Source of the DNA: Beverwykella pulmonaria
Taxonomy: Eukaryota; Ascomycota; Dothideomycetes; Pleosporales; Melanommataceae
DNA: 64,000 nucleotides
Assembly (NCBI GenBank): GCA_001599595.1
Contig: BCHH01000008.1
Span: 1,516,046-1,580,045 of the forward strand
Direction of reading: 5' to 3'
Both the position numbers and the translations under genes were made by a program. Position 1 is the first letter of the stretch. Each line of letters begins with the position of its first letter. This document shows positions 11,255-23,733 of this stretch, piece after piece. The notes under the pieces are model-generated. The model ran no database searches, was not told the DNA's origin, and was given only the letters and a program-made list of their open reading frames with translations.

Positions 11255-14200
11255 ATGGGCCCAGCAGAGATCAGCTCCCGGGGGATCCGCATCGCCATTG
11301 ATGTATGCCCATCGACCCTTTCCAATTGACACGGCGCTAACAGCCATCAGAGAGGCGGCACATTCACCGACTGCGTGGGCAACCCCGGCTCTGGCAAGAT
11401 GGAAGACGACATCCTCATCAAACTCCTCTCGGTCGACCCGTCCAACTACGACGATGCACCTCTAGAAGGCATCCGGCGTCTCCTCTCCCGATTCACCGGC
11501 AAGGAGATCCCGCGCGGAGAGCCCCTCGACACCTCCAAGATCGAGAGTATTCGGATGGGCACCACGGTCGCGACCAACGCGCTCCTGGAACGCAAGGGCG
11601 AGGATATCGCCATGGTGGTTACCAAGGGGTTCAAAGATTGTCTGGCGATTGGGAATCAGTCGCGGCCGAATATCTTTGCGCTGGATATCCGGAAGCCGGA
11701 GGTCTTGTACAAGAAGGTTGTAGAGATAGATGAGAGGGTCACGCTGGAGGACTACGCCGAGGACCCCGAGAGGACACAGACGAAGGCAGTGTCGATTGAG
11801 CAGGCTGGGCCTGATGCAGAGCTGGTCAAGGGACTTTCTGGAGAGACGGTGCGCATACTGCAGAGACCAGAAGAAGCGACGATAAGAAAGCAGCTACAAG
11901 AGGTCTTCGACGGCAGTTTAAAGAGCATAGCCGTGTGTCTCATGCACGGGTACACATACCCAAACCATGAGGCATTGGTCGGCAAGATCGCCAAAGAGAT
12001 TGGTTTCGAGCACGTCAGTCTGAGTCACGAACTCATGCCCATGATCAAACTAGTCCCAAGAGCAACGTCTGCATGCGCGGACGCATATCTCACCCCCGCT
12101 ATCCGGAAGTATATCGATGGTTTCTCGAAGGGCTTTCAAGGCGGCCTTGGCTCCAAGAGTGTGAAGAAGGAGAAGGGCTCTAAAGGCGCGCGGTGCGAAT
12201 TCATGCAGTCCGACGGCGGTCTTGTCGATGTCGACATCTTCTCTGGGCTGAAAGCCATTCTTTCTGGTCCGGCTGGAGGAGTTGTGGGTTATGCATTGAC
12301 CTCGTACGACCCCCAAACCAAGATCCCCGTAATAGGCTTCGATATGGGCGGTACATCGACGGACGTTTCCAGGTACGGAGCTGGAAGATACGATCATGTT
12401 TTCGAGACCACCACCGCCGGCGTCACCATACAGTCTCCCCAACTCGACATCAACACTGTGGCGGCAGGTGGGGGCTCACGATTGTTCTGGAAGAATGGCC
12501 TCTTTGTAGTTGGACCCGAGTCAGCCAGCGCACACCCAGGACCAGCATGCTACAGAAAAGGCGGGCCATTGACGATCACAGACGCAAACCTGCTTCTTGG
12601 CCGACTACTACCCGACTTCTTCCCCAAGATCTTTGGCAAGAACGAAGATGAAGGACTAGACGCCGAGGCAAGCGAGAAACTCTTCAAAGAGCTGGCAGAC
12701 CAAATTAACAAGGAAGTCTCAGGAGGAAATAAGGACAAAGAGATGTCGCTAGACGAGGTCGCACACGGCTTCATCAAAATCGCCAACGAGACGATGACTC
12801 GGCCGATTAGGAGTCTGACAGAAGCGCGAGGCCACGACACATCGAAACATCGGCTTGCCACGTTTGGGGGAGCTGGAGGCCAGCATGCGGTTGCCATTGC
12901 AGAAGCACTTGGCATCTCGCAGATCCTCATCCATCGATACTCTTCCGTTCTCTCGGCTTATGGCATGGCACTCGCAGATGTGGTGGACGAGCGACAAGAA
13001 CCCGAGTCAAAGGTGTGGTCCGACGACAAGGACGTCCGCGAGTATCTCAAGGCAAAGATGGAAGATCTGAAGTCAAAATCAATAGCAACATTGAACGACC
13101 AAGGCTTTGAGGGCGACCAGATACACTTTGAAGAATATCTCAATCTCCGATACCGAGGCACTGAATCAGCACTAATGATCGTAAAACCTTCGAAAGAGGA
13201 GGCAGATAAGGAGTTCGGTGGTGATGAGTGGGCCTTCGGCAAGGCTTTCGTCAAACAACACGAGCAGGAGTTCGGCTTCACCCTTCCAGACCGCGACATC
13301 ATCGTCGACGATGTCCGCGCACGTGGTATCGGCAAGTCGTTTGAAGGTCTAGAGAAAACAGTAGACCAGCAACTAAAGGAAATCACGCCCAAAGACCTCG
13401 CCAAAGGCGACAAACAGTATGGGTCAAAGAAGGTATACTTTGAGGGCGGCCGTCAGGAAACCGCCATCTATAAGCTCGAAGATCTTGCAGTGGGCGACCG
13501 TATTAAGGGCCCTGCAATCATTGCAGACGGAACGCAGACGATTGTCGTTACTCCTGGTGCGTCCGCATTGGTCATCAATACTCATGTCATCATCAATATT
13601 GGCGAGAGCGATGGTCAGGAGAAGGAGATCAGTACAATGGAAGTCAATCCAATTCTTCTCAGTATCTTCGCGCATCGCTTCATGGCCATTGCTGAGCAGA
13701 TGGGTCGAGCGCTGCAGAAGACGAGTGTCAGTACAAATGTCAAAGAGCGTCTCGATTACTCGTGCGCCCTGTTTGACGCCGACGGCGGTCTTGTAGCCAA
13801 CGGTACTTCTCCCCTTCTTCCCCCATCTACTCTTTCATCATCTAATCAATCTCCTAGCACCTCATCTCCCCGTTCACCTCGGCAGCATGTCAACCTGCGT
13901 CCGCAAACAAGCTTCTCTCTGGCGGGGTAAACTCAAAAAGGGCGATGTGCTCGTCTCTAACCACCCCATGTTTGGAGGCACTCACTTGCCCGATATAACC
14001 GTAATCACTCCGGCTTTTAGTGGCGACAACATTGTGTTCTACGTCGCATCTCGTGCCCACCATGCAGACATTGGTGGCATCCTCCCTGGCTCCATGCCCC
14101 CACACTCCAAAGAATTGTTCCAAGAAGGCGCAGCGATAAAATCCGAGAAGCTCGTTTCCGAGGGCCACTTCAACGAGAAGCGTATCACTGAACTACTACT

Positions 14201-15545
14201 CGACGAGCCCGGCCAATACCCCGAATGCTCTGGCACGCGGTGTCTGAGCGATAACATCAACGATTTGAAAGCCCAAGTCGCCGCCAATCAAAAAGGCATC
14301 AATCTCATCTCCACCCTAATGGCCGACTATGGCGAGCAAGTCGTGAAGTTCTACATGCACAGCATCCAAGCCAACGCTGAATCCTCGGTGCGCTCTCTAC
14401 TAAAATCCGTCTACAGTCGCTTCGAAGGCCATGACCTCGCTGCGGAGGAATTCATGGACGATGGCTCGCCTATCCGTCTGAAAGTAACAATCGATCCGGA
14501 AAAAGGCGAGGCCATCTTCGATTTCAGTGGCACAGGCCCAGAAGTTTACGGAAATATTAATGCACCGGAGGCAGTCACTTATTCCGCAATCATCTACTGC
14601 CTCCGCTGTCTTATATCCGAGGACATTCCGCTAAACCAAGGCTGCCTCAAACCAATCCATGTCCTCATCCCAAAGAAATCCTTCCTCTCGCCCAGTGACA
14701 ACGCAGCCGTCGTAGGCGGCAACGTGCTCACATCTCAACGCGTCACAGACGTTGTCCTTAAAGCATTCAAAGCATGTGCCGCTTCCCAAGGAGATACTAA
14801 CAATCTAACCTTCGGCTTTGGCGGGACAACCCTATCTGGGAATAATGGCGAAACCGATCGCAAGCGCTCGGAAACGAAAGGGTTCGGGTACTACGAGACC
14901 ATCGCGGGTGGGTCTGGCGCGGGACCGACGTGGAACGGGACGAGCGGCGTGCACACTCACATGACCAACACGCGGATTACCGACTCTGAGGTCTTTGAAA
15001 GGCGGTACCCGGTGCTTCTCCGCGAATTTAGTCTAAGAGAGGGGAGCAAGGGGAAGGGCATGCATCACGGCGGCGAGGGCGTCATCCGCGACATCGAGTT
15101 CCGCATCCCTGTGCAAGTCAGTATTCTCAGTGAGAGGAGAGTGTACCATCCGTACGGCATGGCTGGAGGTGGTGAGGCCGCGTGCGGGCTTAATATCTGG
15201 GTGAGGAAAGTCGATGGGAGGAAGATCGAGAAGAACAGCGATTCGAAATCACTGACTGAGAACGGGGAAGAGGAGAAAGCGAAAACGGTTGGCGTGGTTG
15301 ATGCCCTGGAGAAGAAGGAGGGTGGAGTTGGGGTGGAGCAGTTAGAATATAGATACATCAACCTCGGCGCCAAAAACACAGCGAGCATGCGGCCCGGCGA
15401 GCGCATCATCATACACACGCCTGGAGGTGGCGGGTGGGGCAAAGAGGGAGAAGAGAGTCGGGCAGTGCAGAAGCAGGACCCGCAGCATGCGTGGAAGCAG
15501 GGGAGTATCGCTGCGAGGCAACAGACAGCGGAGGCGAGTGCGTAA
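11255..15545 (+). CDS. oxp1: 5-oxoprolinase (ATP-hydrolysing)
   Basis: Three exons, 11255-11302, 11351-13802 and 13858-15545, encode 1395 residues. The first junction rebuilds IAIDRGGTFTDCVG, the start of the hydantoinase A N-terminal domain. The second junction rebuilds GGLVANAPHLPVHLGSMS inside hydantoinase B. Domains in order: Hydant_A_N (about 10-235), Hydantoinase_A with the ATPase motif GFDMGGTSTDVSRY and DINTVAAGGGS (about 250-560), and Hydantoinase_B (about 780-1320) with SNHPMFGGTHLPDIT and, near the end, TPGGGGWG. The enzyme opens 5-oxoproline to glutamate with ATP in the glutathione (gamma-glutamyl) cycle and acts in the cytosol. Length is slightly above the roughly 1290 residues of yeast and animal enzymes, partly from a charged insert rich in Lys/Glu near 1270-1310. 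Introns are 48 and 55 nt. The gene appears intact. Confidence 0.96.
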
Positions 15546-16609
15546 AGGGCCTACTTGTATCCACAATCTTGTTCGTAACATAACCAGCAATTGTAGATCA
15601 CACTCCTAAGAATTAATTTAGCTGTACAAAGATGGTAATTATGTCTGCAAGAGGTAGCTTAACCTCGCTAACCTAATGCTTTTTCCTGTTCCTTGATATG
15701 GTGTTCAGTAGCATCCAAACACCGCTCGATCTTGTCATACTCACTTCTCACTACCACCTCAACTGCCCAACGTATGCCTCTCGGAATTTGTCCCAACCAG
15801 CGTCTTCTTAAGTCCTTCCTGCACATCATCGTCATCATCTTCTGTAGCTCTTAGACTTGAGTCCACGCAGCTTCCCCATAAGCTAGACCTCGACCCAGTT
15901 CCCTGCAGTGCTCTCGTCTGCCTTCCCGTAATTTATCATATGCCCATAAAACGAGCACTTTCCCTCATCAACGCAGATCACAGTGGATATGCCGAAGAGC
16001 ACTGGGGCCGCTTCTCCAAGCAGGAACGGCACCGAGAACGAGGCGCGGTATAAGCTCTTGAGGCTCGACAGAGTATGAATGTGAAAATGCCGTGCGAGAG
16101 GGATGGGATATGACAGTTGGATGTACCGAGGTAAGTCGCGGATGCTGGCGGATGAATGTCGAGAGGTTGTTAGCGGTACACATAATCATATAGAGACTGA
16201 GGTGCGCAGGGCGCGCGAAGAGCGCGATGCAGCTTTTGAGCTGTCGAAGCGGAGGGCATGAGAGCGGAGGTTGGGGAGGTGTGAGAAGGCGTCGAGTTTG
16301 CGCTATTCTTCGCGGATGTATATATGAGCCAGTGTTTCGAGAGCGGAATACAGGTCGCCCCTTACTCTCTTGTCGCGGTCACGCGCGCGAATCCAAGTAA
16401 AGACCAGAAAGCTCAACAGAAATTGCAAAGTAATAGTATATCAGCTAGGCGAGGTTACGTGCTGTAGGTGAGGTGGAAAAGGCTGAGAGGTGTGAACATA
16501 GTATATCGCTACAAAAGCAGAAGCAGAAGAAGTGGAAAGATATGTGTATATGTCCCATGCCCATTTGCCCAACGCCGTCGCTAAGTGCCACAAATACACG
16601 CACCAGCCA
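15546..16609. other. Intergenic, possible coiled-coil gene relic
   Basis: The OXP1 3' flank and the 3' flank of the next minus-strand gene meet here. Between about 15990 and 16320 short plus-strand frames read coding-like residues (MPKSTGAASPSRNGTENEAR, later TEVRRAREERDAAFELSKRR) interrupted by stops, suggesting a dead coiled-coil gene. It cannot be joined into one frame. Confidence 0.3.
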
Positions 16610-17809
16610 TCACCGATACTGCCGCACCGTCTCCAACACCTCCCTCGTAACGGGCGGTGGCAGTGGCGCAGGAGGAGGCGGCGGCAGCGCCAATGCCACG
16701 CGCATCGGCGGTCGCTCTCTCAGATCGGCTTCACGCTCGAGCTCATCCACCCCGTGGAAATTACCCACGTGATTCACCAGCGCCTCGACCGAGCGACAGA
16801 TGGCATCGACGTCCCGATGCTTGCTGCACAGCACGCACGCGTACTCCCCGTCTGCAGTGTGGCATTTGATGACAAAACGCTGCCCGAGGTGGAATTCGCG
16901 CGTCTCCATGACCTCCTTCTCGTAGCCGGCTTCCTCGATGACGATTGGCGTGCGTTTCCCGATCTGCCAGAAATCGTCCGAGGCCACGGCAAGACGCAAA
17001 CCGCATGCCGGGCAGTGGCAGTCTGCTCCCGGGGCAAAGGATGCGGCTAGTGGCTTGTTCGGGATGTACTGGAGATCCAGACTGTATCGGCAGAAGAGCG
17101 GCTCCGCCTCAATGATGGTGGATGCGCGCTTCGGGGCGGAGAGTGCTCGCTGCGTTGGGGGCTCCATGCTGAGCCGCAATTGTTGTTCCTGCAGCGCCTT
17201 GAGCGAGCCCTCGCGCGCGAAATTGGACGCTGCGATGAGCTTGGCCTGGTCGGCGCGCGTGAGGGGTCGCTCGTTGTAGAGGGCGTCTTGGAGGACGTGG
17301 ATGACGGTCTGCTGGAGGGCAATGATCTGCGCTTGGAGCTGGTTTTCCGTGAGAGCTGCCCTGCGTCAACCACTACGCTACGAACAAACTCCAGAGGCAC
17401 ACTCACTGTCTCCTATAGCGAACCTCCTCCCCAGGCGTCCATATCCCTCGTCATATTGCCTCTGGATCAGCGCTCCAGACATGCCCAAATTCTCGCCTAC
17501 GTCGTCTCGAGGTCCTCTCAGCTCCTGCGTCGCGCGGTCCTTGCCGCGCTGCTCGGCCTTTTCAACTTCCTCGCGGAGCTTCTTGATATCGGCGTCCTGT
17601 CGCGTGTCCTTCTTGGCTTGCTTGCGTTTTTCGGACACGCGGTCGTAGAGGCCCATCGAGGCCGTAAAGGTACCAATGAGGGTCGAGCATAGCGTCGCTA
17701 CGATGAAGGTTTTCTGAGAAGATGGAAATTTAGCGACGGTGAAGTGTGTGGAGGGGAGGGAGAAGCACACCTTGAGGTTCTTTTCCTCGATCATGTTGGC
17801 GTAGTTCAT
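16610..17809 (-). CDS. Conserved fungal membrane-anchored coiled-coil protein with Cys/His module
   Basis: Three minus-strand exons (17809-17771, 17713-17407, 17355-16610) with introns of 57 and 51 nt give 363 residues. Residues about 14-36 form a hydrophobic segment (FIVATLCSTLIGTFTASMGL), likely a membrane anchor. A highly charged helix follows (EKRKQAKKDTRQDADIKKLR). The C-terminal half has paired Cys/His residues (CHCPACG, IKCHT, YACVLCSKH, EALVNHVGNFH) that could bind zinc, and the tail is proline-rich (ALALPPPPPAPLPPP). The donor GTGAGT at 17406 and acceptor GCAG ending at 17356 were chosen because they alone keep frame. I do not recognise a named family, and the subcellular site and function are unknown. 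The divergent flank to 18.1 kb is probably its promoter. Confidence 0.7.
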
Positions 17810-18940
17810 CGTGGCAGGTGTGGTGAGCACTGCTCACCCAAATCCAATGCGGCGTAGTGGTTGAGGGAGGATAGTTGGGGAGTGAGACGAAGGGGAAGGG
17901 GAAGGGCAAGGGCGTTGATGACATTGAAATACAGCGCGCACCCCAGCAATATATCGCACGAGGTAGAGTGTCGGAGCGAGCTTGCTCCATGGTAGTGACT
18001 GGTGCGCGATGCCGCACTGACTACTGACCGCCTCTTTCGCAACAAGTTGTCCTCAGTGTTTCGGTCCAAGACACTACGTCATCGTGCTTCACTCCGGCTA
18101 AGCTCCACCCGTCTCCACAACAGCTGCACAAGCCGTGAGGCATTTTAGACCTTTTCTTGTGGATGACGGCAATCACCGATTTCGCACCAAGGAATGAACA
18201 GGAAGAGGAGCACAGGAGAAGCGCTGACAGTCTGCAATGAGGGGGACAATATGGTCACGTGCTGCTTCGGGACAGGACATCCCGAATGGTGTTTTCGAAT
18301 CAACTTGCCATACCGAAATCGAATTCAAGTCATGTTGACGTTCGAGCTGTATGCTGTCCACGCTGTGAGTTCCCCAAGCCAGGCGGAACGCCGCAAAAAG
18401 AGCAACCGAGGGAGTCTCTGCAGGGTAATCCACGGGCTTGGTGTCGTCTTATGTGGAGCACAGGTGAGGATGCGGAGTAGTCCTGTCTTACTTCTAAGTC
18501 GATGAACGGCTAATGAAGCTACACTCACCCTTGATTCGTCCTTCCAGAGGTGTATGTTGTATGTTGTTGCTTTGCTCCCTTTGGATATATTAGACCTTCT
18601 CACACGCGGAGGCTTCTCTACTGAACCAAATAGCCACTACCATGCGAGTACCGAAATCTGTGGCAAAGGTTCATCAAGATGGAGATGCCCGCGCAGCCCC
18701 AGTCCGTGCTGAGAGTTGTGAGCATGGTGTTGGGGTGGAGAGGTACAGTGATAGCAGATGCTTAAGCTAAGCCAATAACGAAGGGCACCGAAGACGGTAA
18801 GATAAATGAGTCAGCTAGATCAAGGATCGCCCAGGTAGGGATGCCTATGGCATGTCAACTACTCGCCCGAGTAGCTAAATTCGAAAGGACAGGATCATTT
18901 CGGGAAAAAAGTACGATGAAACTGTCGACGAACCACTCGT

Positions 18941-19174
18941 TCAAGAACAAAGACCCCACATTTTCTGATTCTTGTCCGGAAACATACACAAGATGTTCGC
19001 AGAACCACCATTGTACACAGTGCCCTTACCCGTCGCAACGGACTGTGCCGTGAGGACACCACCAGTGTTAGGGCAACTGGACCATTGCCAAGCGCCCTCA
19101 AGAGATCTTGATTGACGTCTAAAAAGCTTGTGTTGATGCTGTTGACTTTCTCCATGTTGCTTTTTCATACACAT
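18941..19174 (-). CDS. Doubtful small cysteine-containing open frame
   Basis: An ATG-started frame of 77 residues contains a dibasic site (KLFRRQ) followed by WSSCPNTGGVLTAQS, GSANILCMFPDKNQ and a final MWGLCS. The dibasic site and spaced cysteines would fit the mature part of a small secreted protein whose signal-peptide exon I could not find. There is no family match that I recognise, and it may be a chance frame. Confidence 0.2.
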   Translation of the reverse strand: MCMKKQHGESQQHQHKLFRRQSRSLEGAWQWSSCPNTGGVLTAQSVATGKGTVYNGGSANILCMFPDKNQKMWGLCS

Positions 19175-21260
19175 CTCCTGCGAACGGGGCGTAACGAATG
19201 CGGGGGCTGAAAGTAGTAGTTGGAAGGAACCTTCTTCCGCACGGGGTTTCGCGTCATGGCGCGCCAAGTCCGAGGCGGCGCTTAGCTACGGTAGCACCCC
19301 AACGTCCTTGGTAATACAACAACGACAGCGATCACTGTATATGTCTCAGTGCAACGCATTTTCTCTATCCGTTCATGCATCAATACCATAGCATTATTGA
19401 TGGTAAGAATAGTATTTTGACAGAATTTTGAAGTAATTTACATTGCAAGTAAACGATTTCTATCCTCAGTCTCGCTCTCGTTCAGCTGTTCGTACACACG
19501 TCCACCTCACCTCGCCTTCCACTAGACGCCTCTACATTTTGTTCGGTGTTCTTGCCCACGCTTTACGGCTTTTGAAGATGGAGGCCGTTCCATGGTGCCG
19601 CCTCCTTTGGTTCCTCGAGCCAGTTGCGGATTGATTCCGTTATCTCAACCCCGCCGGGTGGATTTGGTTTTTGGTCTGAAGTGTTGCCGTTCTACCACTA
19701 GGCTTCAGTGTTGAATCAAATGCGATGTGGCTCGGTGTCATACCTTCTGGGGGTTCTGATTCGCTCCACCAGCGGTCCCTTCTCTCGAAGATTGGGCACG
19801 AGGAGCTGCAGTTGGGGTTGAATGGGTCTGTCGTTGATTGGTGGCCATTTTCGGCAAAGGGTACTGAGGAACAATGTTCAATGAGGGATTTCGTGAGTTC
19901 TATGAGATGAATTGAAGATGTTCGGAGTCTTTATGGGCAACAGGAGCCTTTTATCATCATTCACTGAACCCTTGGCTCCGATCTCTCAACCTCCTCAGCC
20001 CCAAGCCTCACCTCTGTGAGGTTTCTATGTGTCTATTCAGGGAATTGAAACAGTCCTCCAGTCCAGGTTGTCTCAACCATCACCAGACTGGAAGCGCCCG
20101 AATACCATGACAGCATGCACACACTCGCCAACTCATATGCCCATGAAACGTACGCTTCCGGTGAAGAAACATTGAGCTGAGCACGACAGATCCCCGGAAT
20201 GGATGACAACAAAACCAAAACATTTGTCATTGCCTTCCCGCGCACAATAAAGACAAAAGGGGGTCACAAAGTAATGCAGAACCAGCTGACTGAGTGCAAC
20301 AAGATTGCTAGAGCAGAGGGGTGTGCAACAGCTCAATGTTGAATTTCGGTCTTCTAGCCGAAACACAGTAATTCGCGTGTGTGCTGTACGGCTTTAGTCC
20401 CACATTCGGCACACACCATCTGCCTTCTGGATCAGAAGAGGAAAAAATCCACGTGGTGAGGCTGCATATGCCCCTAATTTGATGAGATGGAAGTAAGCAA
20501 CCCCTTTTTATTATACCTACTTCACGCAGGGCTAGTTCAATGTCTGCATAGAGACTAGTGAACTGCAGTGTAACCACAGTAATTTGAAACGCTTAGCCTT
20601 CACCAATCTTACCTGTCTTATCATTGGCACATGCTGGCGAGAAACATACTGCAATAAAACATCGGACCACCGAAAAGTTACCAAAATATGGATAGATCTA
20701 GTCAAGCCTCGACCACATCTGCCCCAAATCGCCGCATTTGGAAGACTTGCTCGTCAGCGAAGCGCGGTAGGAGAAAGTACGTATGCTCCGATCTCATTCC
20801 TCGTCACCTATGGCGCCACCCACCGATAGTATTACAATTCGAGATTCCCTTGCTGAATGATCGTCTATCCACGTTTCATGGATGCTCTCTTGCTTTCGCC
20901 ACGGCGCTTAGACACGCTTATTCCACATTGAAGAATTTCAAAGGGTGGATTATCCCAGATCTGCTATTGGCAGTATGTGTCCGCTCCGCCACCAAGCCTC
21001 CATTTTTTTTTACCCGGGCGTTTACCCGCTCCAGACCCCGCACCGTTCAGAGCCTCATCGGCGGAATCTTCAATCCTCCCGGTCTGGGCCGCATCCGGAG
21101 GCATTGTCTACACCGTATGGTAACACTTTCCGCCCCATCGGCACTCCGCCACACCCGGCCCTCGCTAATCTTATGATTCGATTCCGAAACCCCCTTTCCA
21201 CGTGGGAACTCCTGAATATCACCATGGAAATAGAGTGCACACCTCTGGATCCCCGGCTAA

Positions 21261-21340
21261 GGCTGGCTTAAACTGGCTTAGACTGGCTTAGACTGGCTGA
21301 GCCAACAGAGACTGGCTGAGCCAACAGAGGCTGGCTGAGG
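21261..21340. repeat. Compound 10-bp/19-bp tandem repeat
   Basis: About three units of the 10-mer ACTGGCTTAG run directly into two units of a 19-mer made of GACTGGCTGA plus GCCAACAGA. The shared GGCTGA/GGCTTA core suggests the longer unit grew from the shorter one. It is outside any gene. Confidence 0.75.
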
Positions 21341-23733
21341 CCGGCGTGGACATAATTTTAGCAAAACGTCTGCCTTCTTTATGCCGAACCTGTCTTCTTT
21401 GGGCCACGTGGGCAGCCAACCTTTCGTTCGTAATGACGTCTCTGGTTTCATGGCTGCAAAGGGTCATGAGCGCTTTCTGAATCGGTAGAGCTCGCCCCTT
21501 TTTTTCGCAGCAGGTTGATAATACTGTGACGGGCAGTTATTTGAGCAGAGAGCTGAAAGCGGGTTGTATTACAAGATAATTAGGTACCGAGATGAGGTAA
21601 CTCGGCAGCATGGTTATATACACGGAATAAGCGCGGTCATGTGACGGGGTCGTCACAAATACTTACCTCAAGGGCACAAGCAATTCGTCCCAAGGAACGC
21701 TAGAGAGTAGAGCTATAATTTTTCTCTAGACTGAGAGTTAGATCTATCTATGTGGACAGCACACGGACTCCTGATCCTAAAATATCACCCTAGGATTTTC
21801 GACTATCTTCAATTCCAAGGTGGTTCCTTCTTAACTTTAGAGTAATCTGGCAACGAGTGGCATATGTGAGGAGATAACGCTAGCTCCTAGTTCTAAGGAA
21901 TATATTTATAAAATTAGGCTATGATTATGATATGGGACTCCCTGTTGGTATTACAGTGGATTGCACGGTATATAACAACGACTCAGAAGGAGGACTGGGT
22001 GGATTAAGCGAGCGATCCGCACAGGCATAAATATACGGCCCCGGCAATTTAGAAGGAGGACACACCCGAGAATCAAAACCTACAATTGGCAAGCTAGCAG
22101 AGGACTTCGACGTCGCTGCTAGCCCTTGCTACGTAGAAGATTCGTGGTCACAAGCAATACATACTCTTTCAACCGTACCCTGCGCTCTTGCACCGCCGTG
22201 GATTAGCGTTCTGCGAAACCCACGGGCAGTCGATTAACAGCGTCTATAGGACCTTCCCATTTCACGGGCGGGTATACCGACACTCCCTTTACAATCATTT
22301 TGAATAGATGCTTCAAAGAAGTCAAAAACAGAGAAGACCTCCGCGTCCCCAAACCCGAACCCGAGCCTCGGCATCGTTATACAAACACATCTAGGTAGTA
22401 CCTCTCTTCTTTAATATTAAAAGGCCGCATCTTGTCTCTCCTATGTGCCAAATTTTGATGGAAACTGTATGAAAATGCCGGAACGAGAAGAGCACGCTTG
22501 TCCTCGCTCTCTATCTTAGAGCTTTCTATAGCGGTACTAGATAAGATAAAGCCGATCCCATGTCCGGGGATATCGTCTTATCCTATAGAAGTAAATGAGC
22601 GCATAAAGAATGTAATAGGAGTTAGATCCCGGTCTGGAAAATTACACTAAAAGAATTCTAGTTCACAACAATGCGAAGGAGATGTTGTGCCAAAAGTGTA
22701 ATGCCTCAACGACGGGTCCAACAACATGAGAAAACCAAAATTCAAAAATTCAGAAGTATTCGACTCTATGGAATATAGGAAAAGGAGTTTGTGGTAGTAG
22801 TATGTAGCAAAGGGAGTTTGTCAGTTGAATGAATGCTGATGGTCACCGATGCACAGCATACGAATTGGATACCAAAGTTAGAATTCTTAATTCTCTATAA
22901 ACACGAGGTCGTGAAGATGGCGAACTGCCTGCACTGAAAGGAGATGAAGTTAATTATTTTCATTTGCATTGATTGATAGACATCCATCCCAACAAGCGAG
23001 TATAAAATCACCAATCGGTGGCGTCACTTAACCCCATCCCATCTCATCCATGCAGTAGAGAGAATCATGCGAACCAAAAAGACCAAGGTCACCGCCCATA
23101 CCAATCCCAGGCGCCTATCCGAACCATCCACCCATAGCAAAGCAAGTAAAACAAAACCAAAAAAGTGGAATATATCGTATCTGTGAGAAGAAAGTGGTAC
23201 AAAGCCATCTGTAAATATGAATGCCGCCACACGCTAGTATCCAAGAAGGGAGATGCAGCGTTCCACTAGAGTAAGAAAGACCGCGGTCAGACTAAAGCCA
23301 TTTATGCAACTTCACAGTAAGAGTGTTTCTACTGTATGTAATGGAAAGTTTCGCGTTCAGTCTCTTTGTTGGTCCCTTTTCAACAATGAGGAGAAATTAA
23401 GGCCAATGTGCGAAACGCCGAACGCCTCGCTTTCCAAAGAGACGCCGAGAAAAAGGATCGATGATAGTTGATGTGAGTACAGAATTGTCTTCGTTCGTCT
23501 AAATGCGATAAGAATAGAGAATCGGAGATGTATTGTAATGCATAGCATATGACAAGTTTTCTCCAAAGCAGAACAATTAATTTAGATATGTGATGAGTCG
23601 AAGAAATCCGTCAAGGTGGTATTCGTGCAGGGGTATCGTATTTCGCATGTCGAAATGAAGCAAGCAAGTATGTACATGACTTTCGCAGCGAAAAATCGTA
23701 ATAGTATGAACCGTAGAAGCCAGTTCCAGGCCT

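Larger units (their letters stand above)
17810..23733. other. Almost 6 kb without a clear gene
   Basis: Only very short or ATG-less frames occur. 17810-18120 is the probable promoter of the gene to the left. 18941-19174 holds a doubtful small frame. 20600-21260 contains several overlapping short frames on both strands that look like decayed coding or transposon DNA. A short tandem repeat lies at 21261-21340. 21600-22600 shows no recognisable content. 23000-23733 is probably the mpe1 3' UTR and flank. Confidence 0.45.
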
